Assembly (NCBI GenBank): GCA_000715635.1
Contig: KL569150.1
Coordinates: forward strand, 15,943-23,803
Source of the DNA: Streptomyces violaceus
GTDB lineage: Bacteria; Actinomycetota; Actinomycetes; Streptomycetales; Streptomycetaceae
Length of the DNA: 7,861 bases
Direction of reading: 5' to 3'
In this document: piece after piece, positions 1-6,561 of the stretch
Layout of the letters: each line of letters opens with the position of its first letter
Position numbering within the stretch: position 1 is the stretch's first letter
Program-made: the position numbers and the translations under genes
Notes under the pieces: model-generated
What the model saw: only the letters and a program-made list of their open reading frames with translations
What the model was told of the DNA's origin: nothing
Databases searched by the model: none

Positions 1-360
1 GCGGCGCTACGCGTCCGGTGGGTCGGGATCGAAAGACGCCCCGTGTCGCCCCCGGGCGAGGGGCGCCGACGCGCTCGTGGTGTGCGGCGAGCAGAGCGCT
101 CAGCGGCAGCCGGTCATCGACCGGAGCGTTCACACCCGGTTCGATCCGGGCAACAGAGGTGCTCCGGTGTCGTGTCGAACCAGGAGGTGGTCATGGGAGG
201 AGTGTGTGATCTTCTCGTCGTCGCTGTCAATGGTGCGGGTCGCCGGCTGCATCGCAAGGAAGCGGCACAGTGTCGCAACGTTGACCCCTTCCAGGGACGG
301 CACGACCCCCTGCTGGTCCGGCACGGCGGCCGCACGACCCTCACGGCCCGCGACTCCTCC
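1..360. other. Unassigned stretch upstream of the transposase remnant
   Basis: No gene can be assigned with confidence. The forward frame beginning at base 2 and running to about 160 has strong G/C at third positions. The reverse frame that could start at GTG 133 and leave the window also does; its first residues (N-A-P-V-D-D-R-L-P-L-S-A-L-L) look protein-like, but no ribosome binding site precedes that GTG. Either could be the edge of a neighbouring gene cut by the window or by the transposon. From about 187 to 360 the forward frame leading into the transposase is open but matches no transposase N-terminus I know, so the usual helix-turn-helix N-terminal domain is absent. An imperfect 16-base palindrome lies at 135-150. 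Confidence 0.4.
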
Positions 361-660
361 AGAAGGGGGCCACTGACCGGACCGAATCCGACCGACCGCG
401 GCAAGCTGGGATCGAGAATCCACCTGATCACGGACCGGAACGGACTCCCACTGTCGCTGGGCATCTCGGCTGCCAACATGCACGACAGCCAGGGCCTTCA
501 GCCGCTCGTGCGTGGCATCCCGCCCGTTCGTTCTCCCCACGGACCCCGTCGCCGCCGCCTGGCGAAGCTGCACGCCGACAAGGGCTACGGCTATGACCAC
601 CTGGCCCTCATCTGTCACCGCCGACTCGTCCGTGTGGACGGGCATAACCAGTCAGTGTGA
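361..660 (+). pseudogene. IS5-type DDE transposase remnant, N-terminus missing and internally deleted
   Basis: This is a decayed transposase of the IS5 family (DDE nuclease fold) common in Streptomyces. The recognisable part begins near base 361 with L-T-G-P-N-P-x-D-R-G-K, the standard stretch after the first catalytic aspartate. It continues through I-H-L-I-T-D-R-N-G-L-P-L, the N-M-H-D-S segment, the conserved L-V-R-G-I-P-P-V-R block and the H-A-D-K-G-Y segment that normally holds the second catalytic aspartate. Immediately after Y-D-H-L (ending near 603) the frame jumps to A-L-I-C-H-R-R-L, which in full-length relatives is the extreme C-terminus. The intervening segment of roughly 60 residues, carrying the catalytic glutamate, is gone, yet the frame is kept. 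The first ~120 residues are also missing or unrecognisable. It cannot be an active transposase. The last bases overlap the 3' end of the convergent gene at 652. Confidence 0.82.
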
Positions 661-1134
661 GGCTCCGACACTGCTGACCCAGACACCGAAGGGCCTGATC
701 TCCGGCTCGGTCTCGGTCTGCGCCGAGAGGCTCTGCGCGTCGTCCAGGTCCGACCAGGCGATGAAGCCTGGCTCGCTGTCGGCCAGAAATCCCTCGACGA
801 CCGGACCGAGGTCGTCGGAAGCCACATAGGTACCGCTGAACGGCAACGCATCCGGGGGCACAGAACCGGTCGAGCACCGGAGCTGTCCTGCCTGTTTGTC
901 GTGCCACACGTAGAACGTCGCCACCCCAGAGAAGCCCAGATCGCGAATGCGTTCCCGGATGGCAGCAGCGGTCCGCTCGAAGGCAGCCGCCACCTCGGCG
1001 ACGGACCACGAACTCCTGTCCTCGTCAGCCGCACCCAGCGACCAGGTGTTGGTCTCCCACTCCACCCGCCGGTCAGCCGGCTCCAGTACCAGAGGCTCGT
1101 CCGCCACCTCAGCGATCCACGTCGACAGCATCAC
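652..1134 (-). CDS. Uncharacterised 161-aa protein
   Basis: I do not recognise a named family. The protein is soluble and acidic, with no signal peptide or membrane segment. It is rich in tryptophan and aromatic residues (W-E-T-N-T-W-S-L near residue 26; F-Y-V-W-H-D near 73), has a helical stretch around residues 44-62 (A-E-V-A-A-A-F-E-R), and ends with a beta-like segment containing F-G-V-W-V-S-S-V. Codon use is typical for a high-GC actinomycete gene, which supports it being real. The start is GTG at 1134 directly followed by ATG at 1131. An AGGGA stands seven bases before the GTG, which favours the GTG. It is divergent from the hydrolase, with about 70 bp between the two starts. Its stop lies inside the transposase remnant, so the transposon debris reaches exactly its 3' end. 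A conserved hypothetical protein is the most that can be said. Confidence 0.72.
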   Translation of the reverse strand: MMLSTWIAEVADEPLVLEPADRRVEWETNTWSLGAADEDRSSWSVAEVAAAFERTAAAIRERIRDLGFSGVATFYVWHDKQAGQLRCSTGSVPPDALPFSGTYVASDDLGPVVEGFLADSEPGFIAWSDLDDAQSLSAQTETEPEIRPFGVWVSSVGASH

Positions 1135-1194
1135 AGCAGTATCCCTGCACGGCTCGACCCGAGAACACGAAAGAAGCGACGTCTTAAACCCTTT

Positions 1195-1200
1195 GAGAGG
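1195..1200 (+). promoter_or_regulatory. Ribosome binding site used to choose the hydrolase start
   Basis: GAGAGG stands four bases before GTG 1205, which is in frame with the hydrolase. The spacing is short. The alternatives GTG 1229 and ATG 1232 lack a clear Shine-Dalgarno sequence at the right distance. GAGAG here can also pair with CTCTC at 1210-1214, a small hairpin that would include both the binding site and the GTG. Confidence 0.4.
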
Positions 1201-1204
1201 ATTC

Positions 1205-2071
1205 GTGATCTCTCCTAGGTTGGCCCGCGTGATGATCGAGGTGCCCTACCAGCCGCTTCCGGGTGACCAGTCGGACGTTCGCTACGCGCATGGCCCCGAC
1301 TCGGTTGTCCAGCCTGACGTGCCTGTCGGCAAGACAATCGAGTTCGGCTGGAACGAGAGTGCGATCTACCCGGGCACGTTCCGCAAGTTCTGGGTTCACG
1401 TGCCCGCCCGGTACGACCCTGCACAGCCGGCGTCGCTGATGGTGTTCCAGGACGGATGGTGGTACCTGGACCCCGAAGGAGAGGTCCGCGGCGCGATCGT
1501 CCTGGACAACCTCGTCCACCGCGGCGACATCCCCGTCACCATCGGCGTGTTCGTCGACCCCGGCGTCTTCCCCGACGCCGAGGACCCGAAAAACCGCAAC
1601 ATCGAGTACGACGCATTCGACGACCGGTACGTCAGTTTCCTCCTGGGTGAGATCATCCCCGAGGTCACGCAGCGGTACACGATCGCCGAGGACCCGGACC
1701 GGTGGGGCATCTGCGGTGGCAGCAGCGGCGGCAACTGCGCCTTTACCGCAGCGTGGCTGCGCCCGGACAAGTTCCGCCGCGTCATCGGGTACCTGTCCAG
1801 CTTCACGCAGATGCCAGGCGGCAACCCGTACCCCGAACTGATCCCCGGCGTTCCCCGCAAGCCACTGCGCATCTTCCTGCAAGCGGGCCATCGTGACCTG
1901 TGCTGGAACGAGCCCGAAGCGAACTGGCTCGCCAACAACTTGCGTGTCGCGGCCGCGCTCGCGGAATCGGGATACGGCTTCCGCCTCGTCCTGGGCGACG
2001 GCGGCCACAGCCCCAACCACGGTGGAGTCCTGCTCCCTGATGCCTTGCGCTGGTTGTGGGCGGTCGGATGA
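1205..2071 (+). CDS. Esterase family alpha/beta hydrolase (enterochelin-esterase type)
   Basis: This is a serine hydrolase of the putative-esterase family (esterase D/enterochelin esterase fold), likely cytoplasmic because no signal peptide is present. Numbering from ATG 1232, the N-terminal third (P-G-T-F-R-K-F-W-V-H-V-P, residues 47-58) is the entry strand typical of the family. L-M-V-F-Q-D-G-W-W follows at 69-77. The nucleophile elbow G-G-S-S-G-G is at 162-167, with Ser164 as the likely nucleophile. The histidine is probably in G-D-G-G-H-S (255-260), and the acid may be Asp222 in Q-A-G-H-R-D. About 280-289 residues is a normal single-domain length. The substrate cannot be read from sequence: siderophore, acyl or carbohydrate esters are all possible. 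The start is uncertain between GTG 1205 (best ribosome binding site), GTG 1229 and ATG 1232. The open frame extends further upstream, but that would overlap the divergent gene. Confidence 0.87.
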   Translation: MISPRLARVMIEVPYQPLPGDQSDVRYAHGPDSVVQPDVPVGKTIEFGWNESAIYPGTFRKFWVHVPARYDPAQPASLMVFQDGWWYLDPEGEVRGAIVLDNLVHRGDIPVTIGVFVDPGVFPDAEDPKNRNIEYDAFDDRYVSFLLGEIIPEVTQRYTIAEDPDRWGICGGSSGGNCAFTAAWLRPDKFRRVIGYLSSFTQMPGGNPYPELIPGVPRKPLRIFLQAGHRDLCWNEPEANWLANNLRVAAALAESGYGFRLVLGDGGHSPNHGGVLLPDALRWLWAVG

Positions 2072-2079
2072 TCGCCCGG

Positions 2080-2285
2080 ACTGGCCGGTCGGCCGGGGCA
2101 GGGCTCGTAGAGGCGCCGGTCTCGGATCAGGGCCCAAGACACGTCGACTCTGCGGCGGGCGAGAGCGATCACGGCCTGGGTAGCGTTTTCCTTCAGCCCG
2201 CTTTCGGTCGAAGAACATTGGGAGTTGGGGTCGTAGCGGACGCTCATAAGGGCGGACATGTAGAAGGCTTGCTGGTGACCTCTTC
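2080..2285 (-). pseudogene. IS110-type transposase C-terminal remnant with two frameshifts
   Basis: Read on the minus strand, one frame gives Q-Q-A-F-Y-M-S-A-L-M-S-V-R-Y-D-P (about 2280-2220). The next frame gives F-F-D-R-K-R-A-E-G-K (about 2215-2186). The first frame then resumes with T-Q-A-V-I-A-L-A-R-R-R-V-D-V and W-A-L-I-R-D (about 2181-2120). Joined, these form the well-known C-terminal segment of IS110/IS116/IS902-family transposases. The breaks are consistent with loss of one base near 2218 and two bases near 2182. Everything upstream of this segment (the DEDD catalytic domain and most of the C-terminal domain) is absent, and no stop of its own is seen before it runs into the 3' end of the hydrolase. 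It is inert debris convergent with the hydrolase. Confidence 0.75.
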
Positions 2286-2289
2286 ACCG

Positions 2290-2471
2290 AGGCTGAGACC
2301 ACACGCAAAGAGCTCTCCGGCGCCTGCGAGAGCTCGGCGTCGGCGCCCGATACGGGACGGTGGAGGCCGCGACTGAGCGGCTCCGGCGCCTACCTCTTGG
2401 CGAAGATCGGGGGCGGGGCGCAGGCATCTTCGCCCGAGGCACCGGACGCGAGTGAGCGATTCCAAGGGCTT
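2290..2471. other. Short gap without an identifiable gene
   Basis: This gap lies between the transposase remnant and the end of the flavoprotein gene. A 50-odd codon forward frame from 2297 (containing A-L-R-R-L-R-E-L-G) has good G/C third positions, but it has no start with a ribosome binding site and no family I recognise. It may be another fragment. No clear terminator hairpin is seen downstream of the flavoprotein stop. Confidence 0.3.
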
Positions 2472-4235
2472 TCAGCCGACGTCGAAGACGTTCGGCAGCC
2501 GGAGGAGGTAACGGGTGCGGTCGTGCCGCTTGAGTGCCTCCAACTCGGGGGCCCGGTACAAGGGGGTCACGGTGCACCGCTCGGCGGTCGAGCCGATGTG
2601 TTCCAGCAGGGCGTTGACTGCCTGCCGGGCCGAGGAGTTGGCGCCCTCCATGGTGGCGAGATCGATGGGCACGGCCACGTAGTCGCCGGCCAGGAAGAGG
2701 TTGGGGATCTTCGTGGCCGACCGCGGGCGGTGGTGGAAGGTTCCCACCGGGTGGATGAGCAGCTGTTCCTCGTTCACCGGGTGTGGCGTGCCGAGTCCGT
2801 CCACGGCCGGATCGAGGAACCAGGAGTGCAGCACGGAGTCCTTCAGGACCGTACGGCCGCTGTCGTTGAGCGCCGCCTTCAACTGCGCCCACACCTCGCG
2901 GGCGACTTCGGTACGGGTGCACTGCTTGGCCGTCTTGCCGTACAGGATGCCCGGGCGGTCCCACTCGGAGACGTCCACGGACAGACAGTCCGCGACCGTA
3001 CCGTCGCCGAAGTCGGCGGGGAAGTCGTGGCCTGGCCAGTGCTGGGCTTGGGCGATCGCGGTCAGCGACCACGGGGAGTCGATGAGGTCGAGGTGGCCGT
3101 GCAGGATCGGCGTACGTTCGGTCAGATAGAACTGTATTCCAGTCATCCAGTCCGTCTCCAGCTGGTCACACTCGGCCAGTTGGGGGTCGGCGGCGCGTAC
3201 GGCGGAGTTCCATGTGCGGCGGGCGTGCTCGACCGGCATCGCCGAAATGTAGTGGTCGGCGGTGACGGTCCGGCGCGCGCCTCCCGGGTCCTCCACGACG
3301 GCTCCGGCGATCGCACCCGCGCCCAGGGTCAGGTCCCGTACGGTCCAGCCGACGCGGAACTCGACGCCGAGTGACCTCAGGTACGTCACCCAGGGGTCGA
3401 TCCAGGCCTCGTTGGTGGGCGCGTTGAGGATCCGGTCCAGTGGGCCGTCCGCGCCCCGCCCGAGGAGGTTGAAGGCGAAGGCCTCCAGCAGGGTGGCGAC
3501 CGTACGGGTGCTGGCCTCCTCCGCCTTGGTGGCCACGATGTTGCGGGTGATGCCGACGGCGAGAATCCGCTGGTAGTCGTAGGACATCCGCCCCGCCCGT
3601 ACGAACTCCCACCACGGCGTCCGCTCCCATACGTCGTCGCGGCGCTCGTCGCAGCTGGTGAGGAAGACCAGGAAGCGGTTGGCGAAGTAGAGAGCCTCGT
3701 GAAGGGGGAGGTTGAAGGCCGTGTCCAGGACCGAGGTGAAGGCGCGGCGGATCTCGTCGGGCGTGAGTTCGGCCGGGGTGTTGCCGGGCCAGGGCAGCGG
3801 GATCCGGATGTCCTCGCGGCCGCCCGACCGGGCGAACAGCATCTCCTTGGGGGCGACGAGGTTGTCGTGGACACCATTGGGGTTGCCGGGGAACGGGATG
3901 CGCCGCATGGTCTCGGGCAGGTTGTGGTAGATGCCGGGGATGAAGCGGAAGCCGTGCTCCCCTGGCAGAGGGCGGCGGCCGCCCGTGCCGCTGCCCGGTA
4001 CGTCCATGCTGCGGGCCTTGCCGCCCAGCGCCTTGCGTTCGTAGACCGTGACCCGGAAGCCGCGCTCGGCGAGTTCATGCGCGGCCGTGAGCCCGGCTAC
4101 GCCCCCGCCCAGGACGGCCACGGTCTGCGCTGCCGCGCCGTTCTCGGCCGAAGCCCGCTGGGGGGTTCCGAGGGCGACCCCGCTGCCGGCGGCCGCGGCC
4201 GTGCCCAGGAACCCTCTGCGCGTGGTGCCGCTCAT
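2472..4235 (-). CDS. Tat-exported FAD-dependent oxidoreductase (phytoene desaturase / hydroxysqualene dehydroxylase type)
   Basis: This 587-residue flavoprotein belongs to the amine oxidase/carotenoid desaturase superfamily. It begins with a twin-arginine signal (T-T-R-R-G-F-L-G, residues 4-11), an alanine-rich hydrophobic stretch and an A-S-A cleavage motif ending near residue 30, so it is probably exported folded with its FAD. The Rossmann motif G-G-G-V-A-G-L is at 43-49, with the ribose-binding glutamate in Y-E-R-K at 65-68. The substrate-domain start G-E-H-G-F-R-F is at 92-98. The C-terminal FAD motif N-L-F-L-A-G-D (512-518) is followed by D-L-A-T-M-E-G-A (525-532), typical of desaturases acting on isoprenoid chains. 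The real substrate is unknown, and HpnE-like or amine-oxidase activities remain possible. GTG 4241 is also open, but ATG 4235 sits five bases after AAGGGG, so it is preferred. The methyltransferase remnant lies upstream on the same strand. Confidence 0.88.
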   Translation of the reverse strand: MSGTTRRGFLGTAAAAGSGVALGTPQRASAENGAAAQTVAVLGGGVAGLTAAHELAERGFRVTVYERKALGGKARSMDVPGSGTGGRRPLPGEHGFRFIPGIYHNLPETMRRIPFPGNPNGVHDNLVAPKEMLFARSGGREDIRIPLPWPGNTPAELTPDEIRRAFTSVLDTAFNLPLHEALYFANRFLVFLTSCDERRDDVWERTPWWEFVRAGRMSYDYQRILAVGITRNIVATKAEEASTRTVATLLEAFAFNLLGRGADGPLDRILNAPTNEAWIDPWVTYLRSLGVEFRVGWTVRDLTLGAGAIAGAVVEDPGGARRTVTADHYISAMPVEHARRTWNSAVRAADPQLAECDQLETDWMTGIQFYLTERTPILHGHLDLIDSPWSLTAIAQAQHWPGHDFPADFGDGTVADCLSVDVSEWDRPGILYGKTAKQCTRTEVAREVWAQLKAALNDSGRTVLKDSVLHSWFLDPAVDGLGTPHPVNEEQLLIHPVGTFHHRPRSATKIPNLFLAGDYVAVPIDLATMEGANSSARQAVNALLEHIGSTAERCTVTPLYRAPELEALKRHDRTRYLLRLPNVFDVG

Positions 4236-4240
4236 CGCCA

Positions 4241-4246
4241 CCCCTT
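4241..4246 (-). promoter_or_regulatory. Ribosome binding site of the flavoprotein gene
   Basis: AAGGGG on the minus strand, five bases before ATG 4235. It decides the start, because GTG 4241 would directly overlap it. Its first two bases belong to the palindrome at 4245-4257. Confidence 0.65.
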
Positions 4247-4257
4247 ACCGTCGGTAA
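4245..4257. promoter_or_regulatory. Perfect 13-bp palindrome, candidate repressor operator
   Basis: TTACCG, a central T, then CGGTAA: six perfectly paired bases on each side. It lies in the leader of the flavoprotein gene and abuts its ribosome binding site. Short symmetric sites of this size are typical of dimeric repressors such as the TetR family, and a bound protein here would block early transcription or initiation. No regulator gene lies in the window, and I saw no second copy, so the operator role is inferred. Confidence 0.5.
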
Positions 4258-4330
4258 CATCGGCGCACGAGGATATGGGCGAGGCAACGATCCCGGAAGA
4301 CGGCCGACGCAACTTTGACTTGATGCCGCA

Positions 4331-4570
4331 TCACTCGGCCGCGGTCACGGCGCACGCTTCTTCAGGAAGCCGGTGACGCCGCCTGCCGGGGAGCTCTTCG
4401 GCCAGGGCGTCGGCGAAGGGATGGTACTCGGCCAGGTAGAGGAACCCTCCTGGTTCGGGGAGCGCGGCCACCGTCTGCGCCCACCGGGTTATGTCCGGAA
4501 GCCGGCACAGCGCGCCGAAGCCGGTGACGAAGCGGGCGGCGGTGGCGCAGACCTGCGCGGCTGGGCCGCT
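4331..4570 (-). pseudogene. SAM-dependent methyltransferase fragment
   Basis: The conserved part is F-V-T-G-F-G-A-L-C-R-L-P-D-I followed by R-W-A-Q-T-V-A-A-L and P-G-G-F-L-Y-L-A-E-Y-H-P-F (about 4534-4394). This corresponds to motifs after the SAM-binding loop in class I methyltransferases common in Streptomyces, where T-G-x-G-A-L-x-W-L-P-D and G-G-x-L-Y-L-x-E-x-H-P-F are usual. The N-terminal SAM-binding G-x-G-x-G half is not found, and the C-terminal ~80-100 residues are replaced by a short basic tail ending at 4331. The frame stays open up to an ATG at 4864 that overlaps the hexosaminidase stop, but residues before the motif do not look like a methyltransferase, so I treat the whole as a remnant. 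A functional 177-aa protein from 4864 cannot be excluded. Confidence 0.6.
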
Positions 4571-4860
4571 GGCACGTCCACGGCAGGCCATCTGGTCGAC
4601 CTGGCCCCCCTTGCCCGAGCCCAAAGGCTCTGACGAACTGGAGGTGGTCGAGGACACGGGCGCCCTCACCGACTGGGACAGATCGTGGGCAACCTGCTCT
4701 GCAATGCCCCGCGTCCATGCTCCTTTCGGCGCCCCTATCCACGTACGTATGGGCGCGACCCGGATGATCGGCAGCATTCCGAACCCGGTGAGCGACACCA
4801 TCGAGCGGTCAACTCGGTTCAGGCAGCGAAGGGCTCGTCCGGATGCGAACGGCACCTGGT
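4571..4860. other. Unassigned stretch open on both strands
   Basis: The reverse frame 4864-4331 and a forward frame (from 4491) are both open here and happen to share the same third codon positions, so composition cannot tell them apart. The forward reading of about 4636-4800 is the more protein-like: it contains L-E-V-V-E-D-T-G-A-L-T-D-W-D and later M-I-G-S-I-P-N-P-V-S-D-T-I. I do not recognise the family. It has no convincing start and may be a fragment of a lost gene. Confidence 0.3.
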
Positions 4861-6492
4861 TCATCGCACCGGCGGGGGCCCCTCATTCGGTCGGCCCCGG
4901 ACGCCGGGTCGCCGGTGCCAGGGCCGGGGGCCGGACGGCGGGCGGTATTCGACGCCGAGTGCGTCGAGCCGGGCGTAGTGAGCGGCGGCCATCCGCCGCT
5001 CGAAGTCGGCGAAGTCGCGTTCGGAGGACGGAGGAAGAGGACGCCAGGCGACCTCGGCGAAGGCCGACAAGCGAGGAAAGACCATGTAGTCCACGGCCCG
5101 GGCCGAGTCCATCGTCTCCGTCCAGACGTTGGCCTGGACACCGATGACATGCGCGGCTTCCGCCCTGCTCAGGGAGTCGGGCACCGGCTCGAAGCGGTAG
5201 ACGTCCTCCAGGGTACGTACATGGGCGATGGGAACGGGCTCGTGGGGGCCGTCGGCCTGCCGCCAGTCGAGGTAGACGTGCTCCTGCGGGCACATCACGA
5301 CGTCGTGGCCCGCGCGGGCGGCGGCGATGCCGCCGGCGTAACCCTGCCAGGACGACACCACCGCACCCGGTGCCACGCCGCCCTCCAGGATCTCGTCCCA
5401 ACCGACGAGCCTTCGGCCCCGGTCGGCCAGCCAGCGGTCGAAGTGGTGGATGAACCAGCTCTGCATCTCAGCCTCGTCCGCCAGGCCCAGTTCACGGATG
5501 CGCCGTTGGACGGCGGGACTGGCCCGCCACTGCTCCTTGGCGCACTCGTCACCGCCGATGTGGACGAACTCGGACGGGAAGACCTCCAGGACCTCGGTGA
5601 GGACGTTCTCGTAGAACGCCAGCGTGGCCTCGGAGACGTTCAGCACGTTGAGGCTGATGCCCCAGTCGTCCCACGGCGCCAGTGCGGCGGTTTCGACGAC
5701 ATCGGTGTTGCCCAGTTCCGGGTAGGCGGCGATGGCTGCCTGCGAGTGACCCGGAATGTCGATCTCGGGTACCACGGTAATGTGCCGCTCGCGGGCGTAG
5801 GCAACGATTTCGCGCAGGTCGTCCTGGGTGTAGTAGCCGCCGTGCGGGCGCTCGTCCCAGAGCGGGCTCTCCTCCAGCCCGATCCGGCTACGGGCTCGCC
5901 ACGACCCCACCTCGGTGAGACGGGGGTATCGGCCGATCTCGATCCGCCAGCCCTGGTCGTCGGTCAGATGCAGGTGGAGCACATTGAGTTTGTGGGCAGC
6001 GAGCAGATCGACGTATCGCAGAACCCCGTCCTTCGGCATGAAGTGCCGGGCGACATCCAGCATCATGCCGCGCCACGCGAAGCGCGGGGCATCCGCGATG
6101 CGCACCGGTGGCACTGTCCAGGACCCTTCACGCAGCGGGGCGCGCCGGAAGGCATCCGGGCCGAGCAATTGGCGCAGAGTCTGGGCGCCCCAGAAGACCC
6201 CGGCCGGGCCACCGCCCTCGATCAGCACGCCGGAGGCGTCCGCGACCAGCTCATACGCCTCGGGGCCGAGCGCTACGAGCCGCTCGGTGACCTGCAGGGT
6301 GATGGCCCCCTCTGCTCCGGGCGCCGCGGGCTCCAGCGGCAAGCCCGTTGCGGTGCCGAGCACGGAGCGCAGCCAGCGGGCAGACGTGCCGCTCGCCGCG
6401 TCAGCCGCCACTCGGGTGTCGAAGCCGAGGACGAAGGGGCTGCCATCCACCGAACCGGGACGGATTTCGAGGGGTGCGGGAACGAGATCCAT
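4861..6492 (-). CDS. Beta-N-acetylhexosaminidase, glycoside hydrolase family 20
   Basis: This enzyme hydrolyses terminal beta-linked GlcNAc/GalNAc from oligosaccharides by substrate-assisted catalysis. The 543 residues include an N-terminal GH20b-like domain (about 1-130) and the catalytic TIM barrel. Expected active-site residues are all visible: Arg141 (W-R-G-M-M-L-D), the H-L-T-D-D-Q-G-W loop at 175-182, Asp245 and His249 in D-I-P-G-H, the catalytic pair Asp315-Glu316 in H-I-G-G-D-E, Trp365, Trp382, Tyr407 and Asp409, and Trp457 with Glu459 in N-V-W-T-E. No signal peptide is present, so it probably works in the cytoplasm on imported chitobiose-like sugars, unlike secreted homologues. ATG 6492 follows a weak GAAAGG site ten bases away. 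The open frame continues upstream into the molybdoenzyme remnant without a stop. Its TGA overlaps the ATG of a doubtful downstream frame. Confidence 0.93.
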   Translation of the reverse strand: MDLVPAPLEIRPGSVDGSPFVLGFDTRVAADAASGTSARWLRSVLGTATGLPLEPAAPGAEGAITLQVTERLVALGPEAYELVADASGVLIEGGGPAGVFWGAQTLRQLLGPDAFRRAPLREGSWTVPPVRIADAPRFAWRGMMLDVARHFMPKDGVLRYVDLLAAHKLNVLHLHLTDDQGWRIEIGRYPRLTEVGSWRARSRIGLEESPLWDERPHGGYYTQDDLREIVAYARERHITVVPEIDIPGHSQAAIAAYPELGNTDVVETAALAPWDDWGISLNVLNVSEATLAFYENVLTEVLEVFPSEFVHIGGDECAKEQWRASPAVQRRIRELGLADEAEMQSWFIHHFDRWLADRGRRLVGWDEILEGGVAPGAVVSSWQGYAGGIAAARAGHDVVMCPQEHVYLDWRQADGPHEPVPIAHVRTLEDVYRFEPVPDSLSRAEAAHVIGVQANVWTETMDSARAVDYMVFPRLSAFAEVAWRPLPPSSERDFADFERRMAAAHYARLDALGVEYRPPSGPRPWHRRPGVRGRPNEGPPPVR

Positions 6493-6561
6493 GGAGCGTT
6501 GACCTTTCGGGTGGAGACCAGGGCAACAGTAGACGCGGGCCGGATACGGGCGGGGACGTGT

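Noticed and set aside
1..133. Reverse-strand partial gene starting at GTG 133
   Set aside because: The first residues look plausible, but there is no ribosome binding site, an equally G/C-biased forward frame competes, and the window ends too soon to judge.
135..150. Sequence resembling a tRNA T-arm (CCCGG-TTCGAT-CCGGG)
   Set aside because: The loop is one base short and no acceptor, D-arm or anticodon arm can be drawn around it; it is better described as an imperfect 16-base palindrome.
1184..2308. Long reverse frame opposite the hydrolase
   Set aside because: It is a shadow of the hydrolase in high-GC DNA; only its first part carries a short transposase motif, already reported as the IS110 remnant.
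2397..3374. Forward frame opposite the 3' half of the flavoprotein gene
   Set aside because: It is a composition shadow; the reverse frame has clear FAD-binding motifs.
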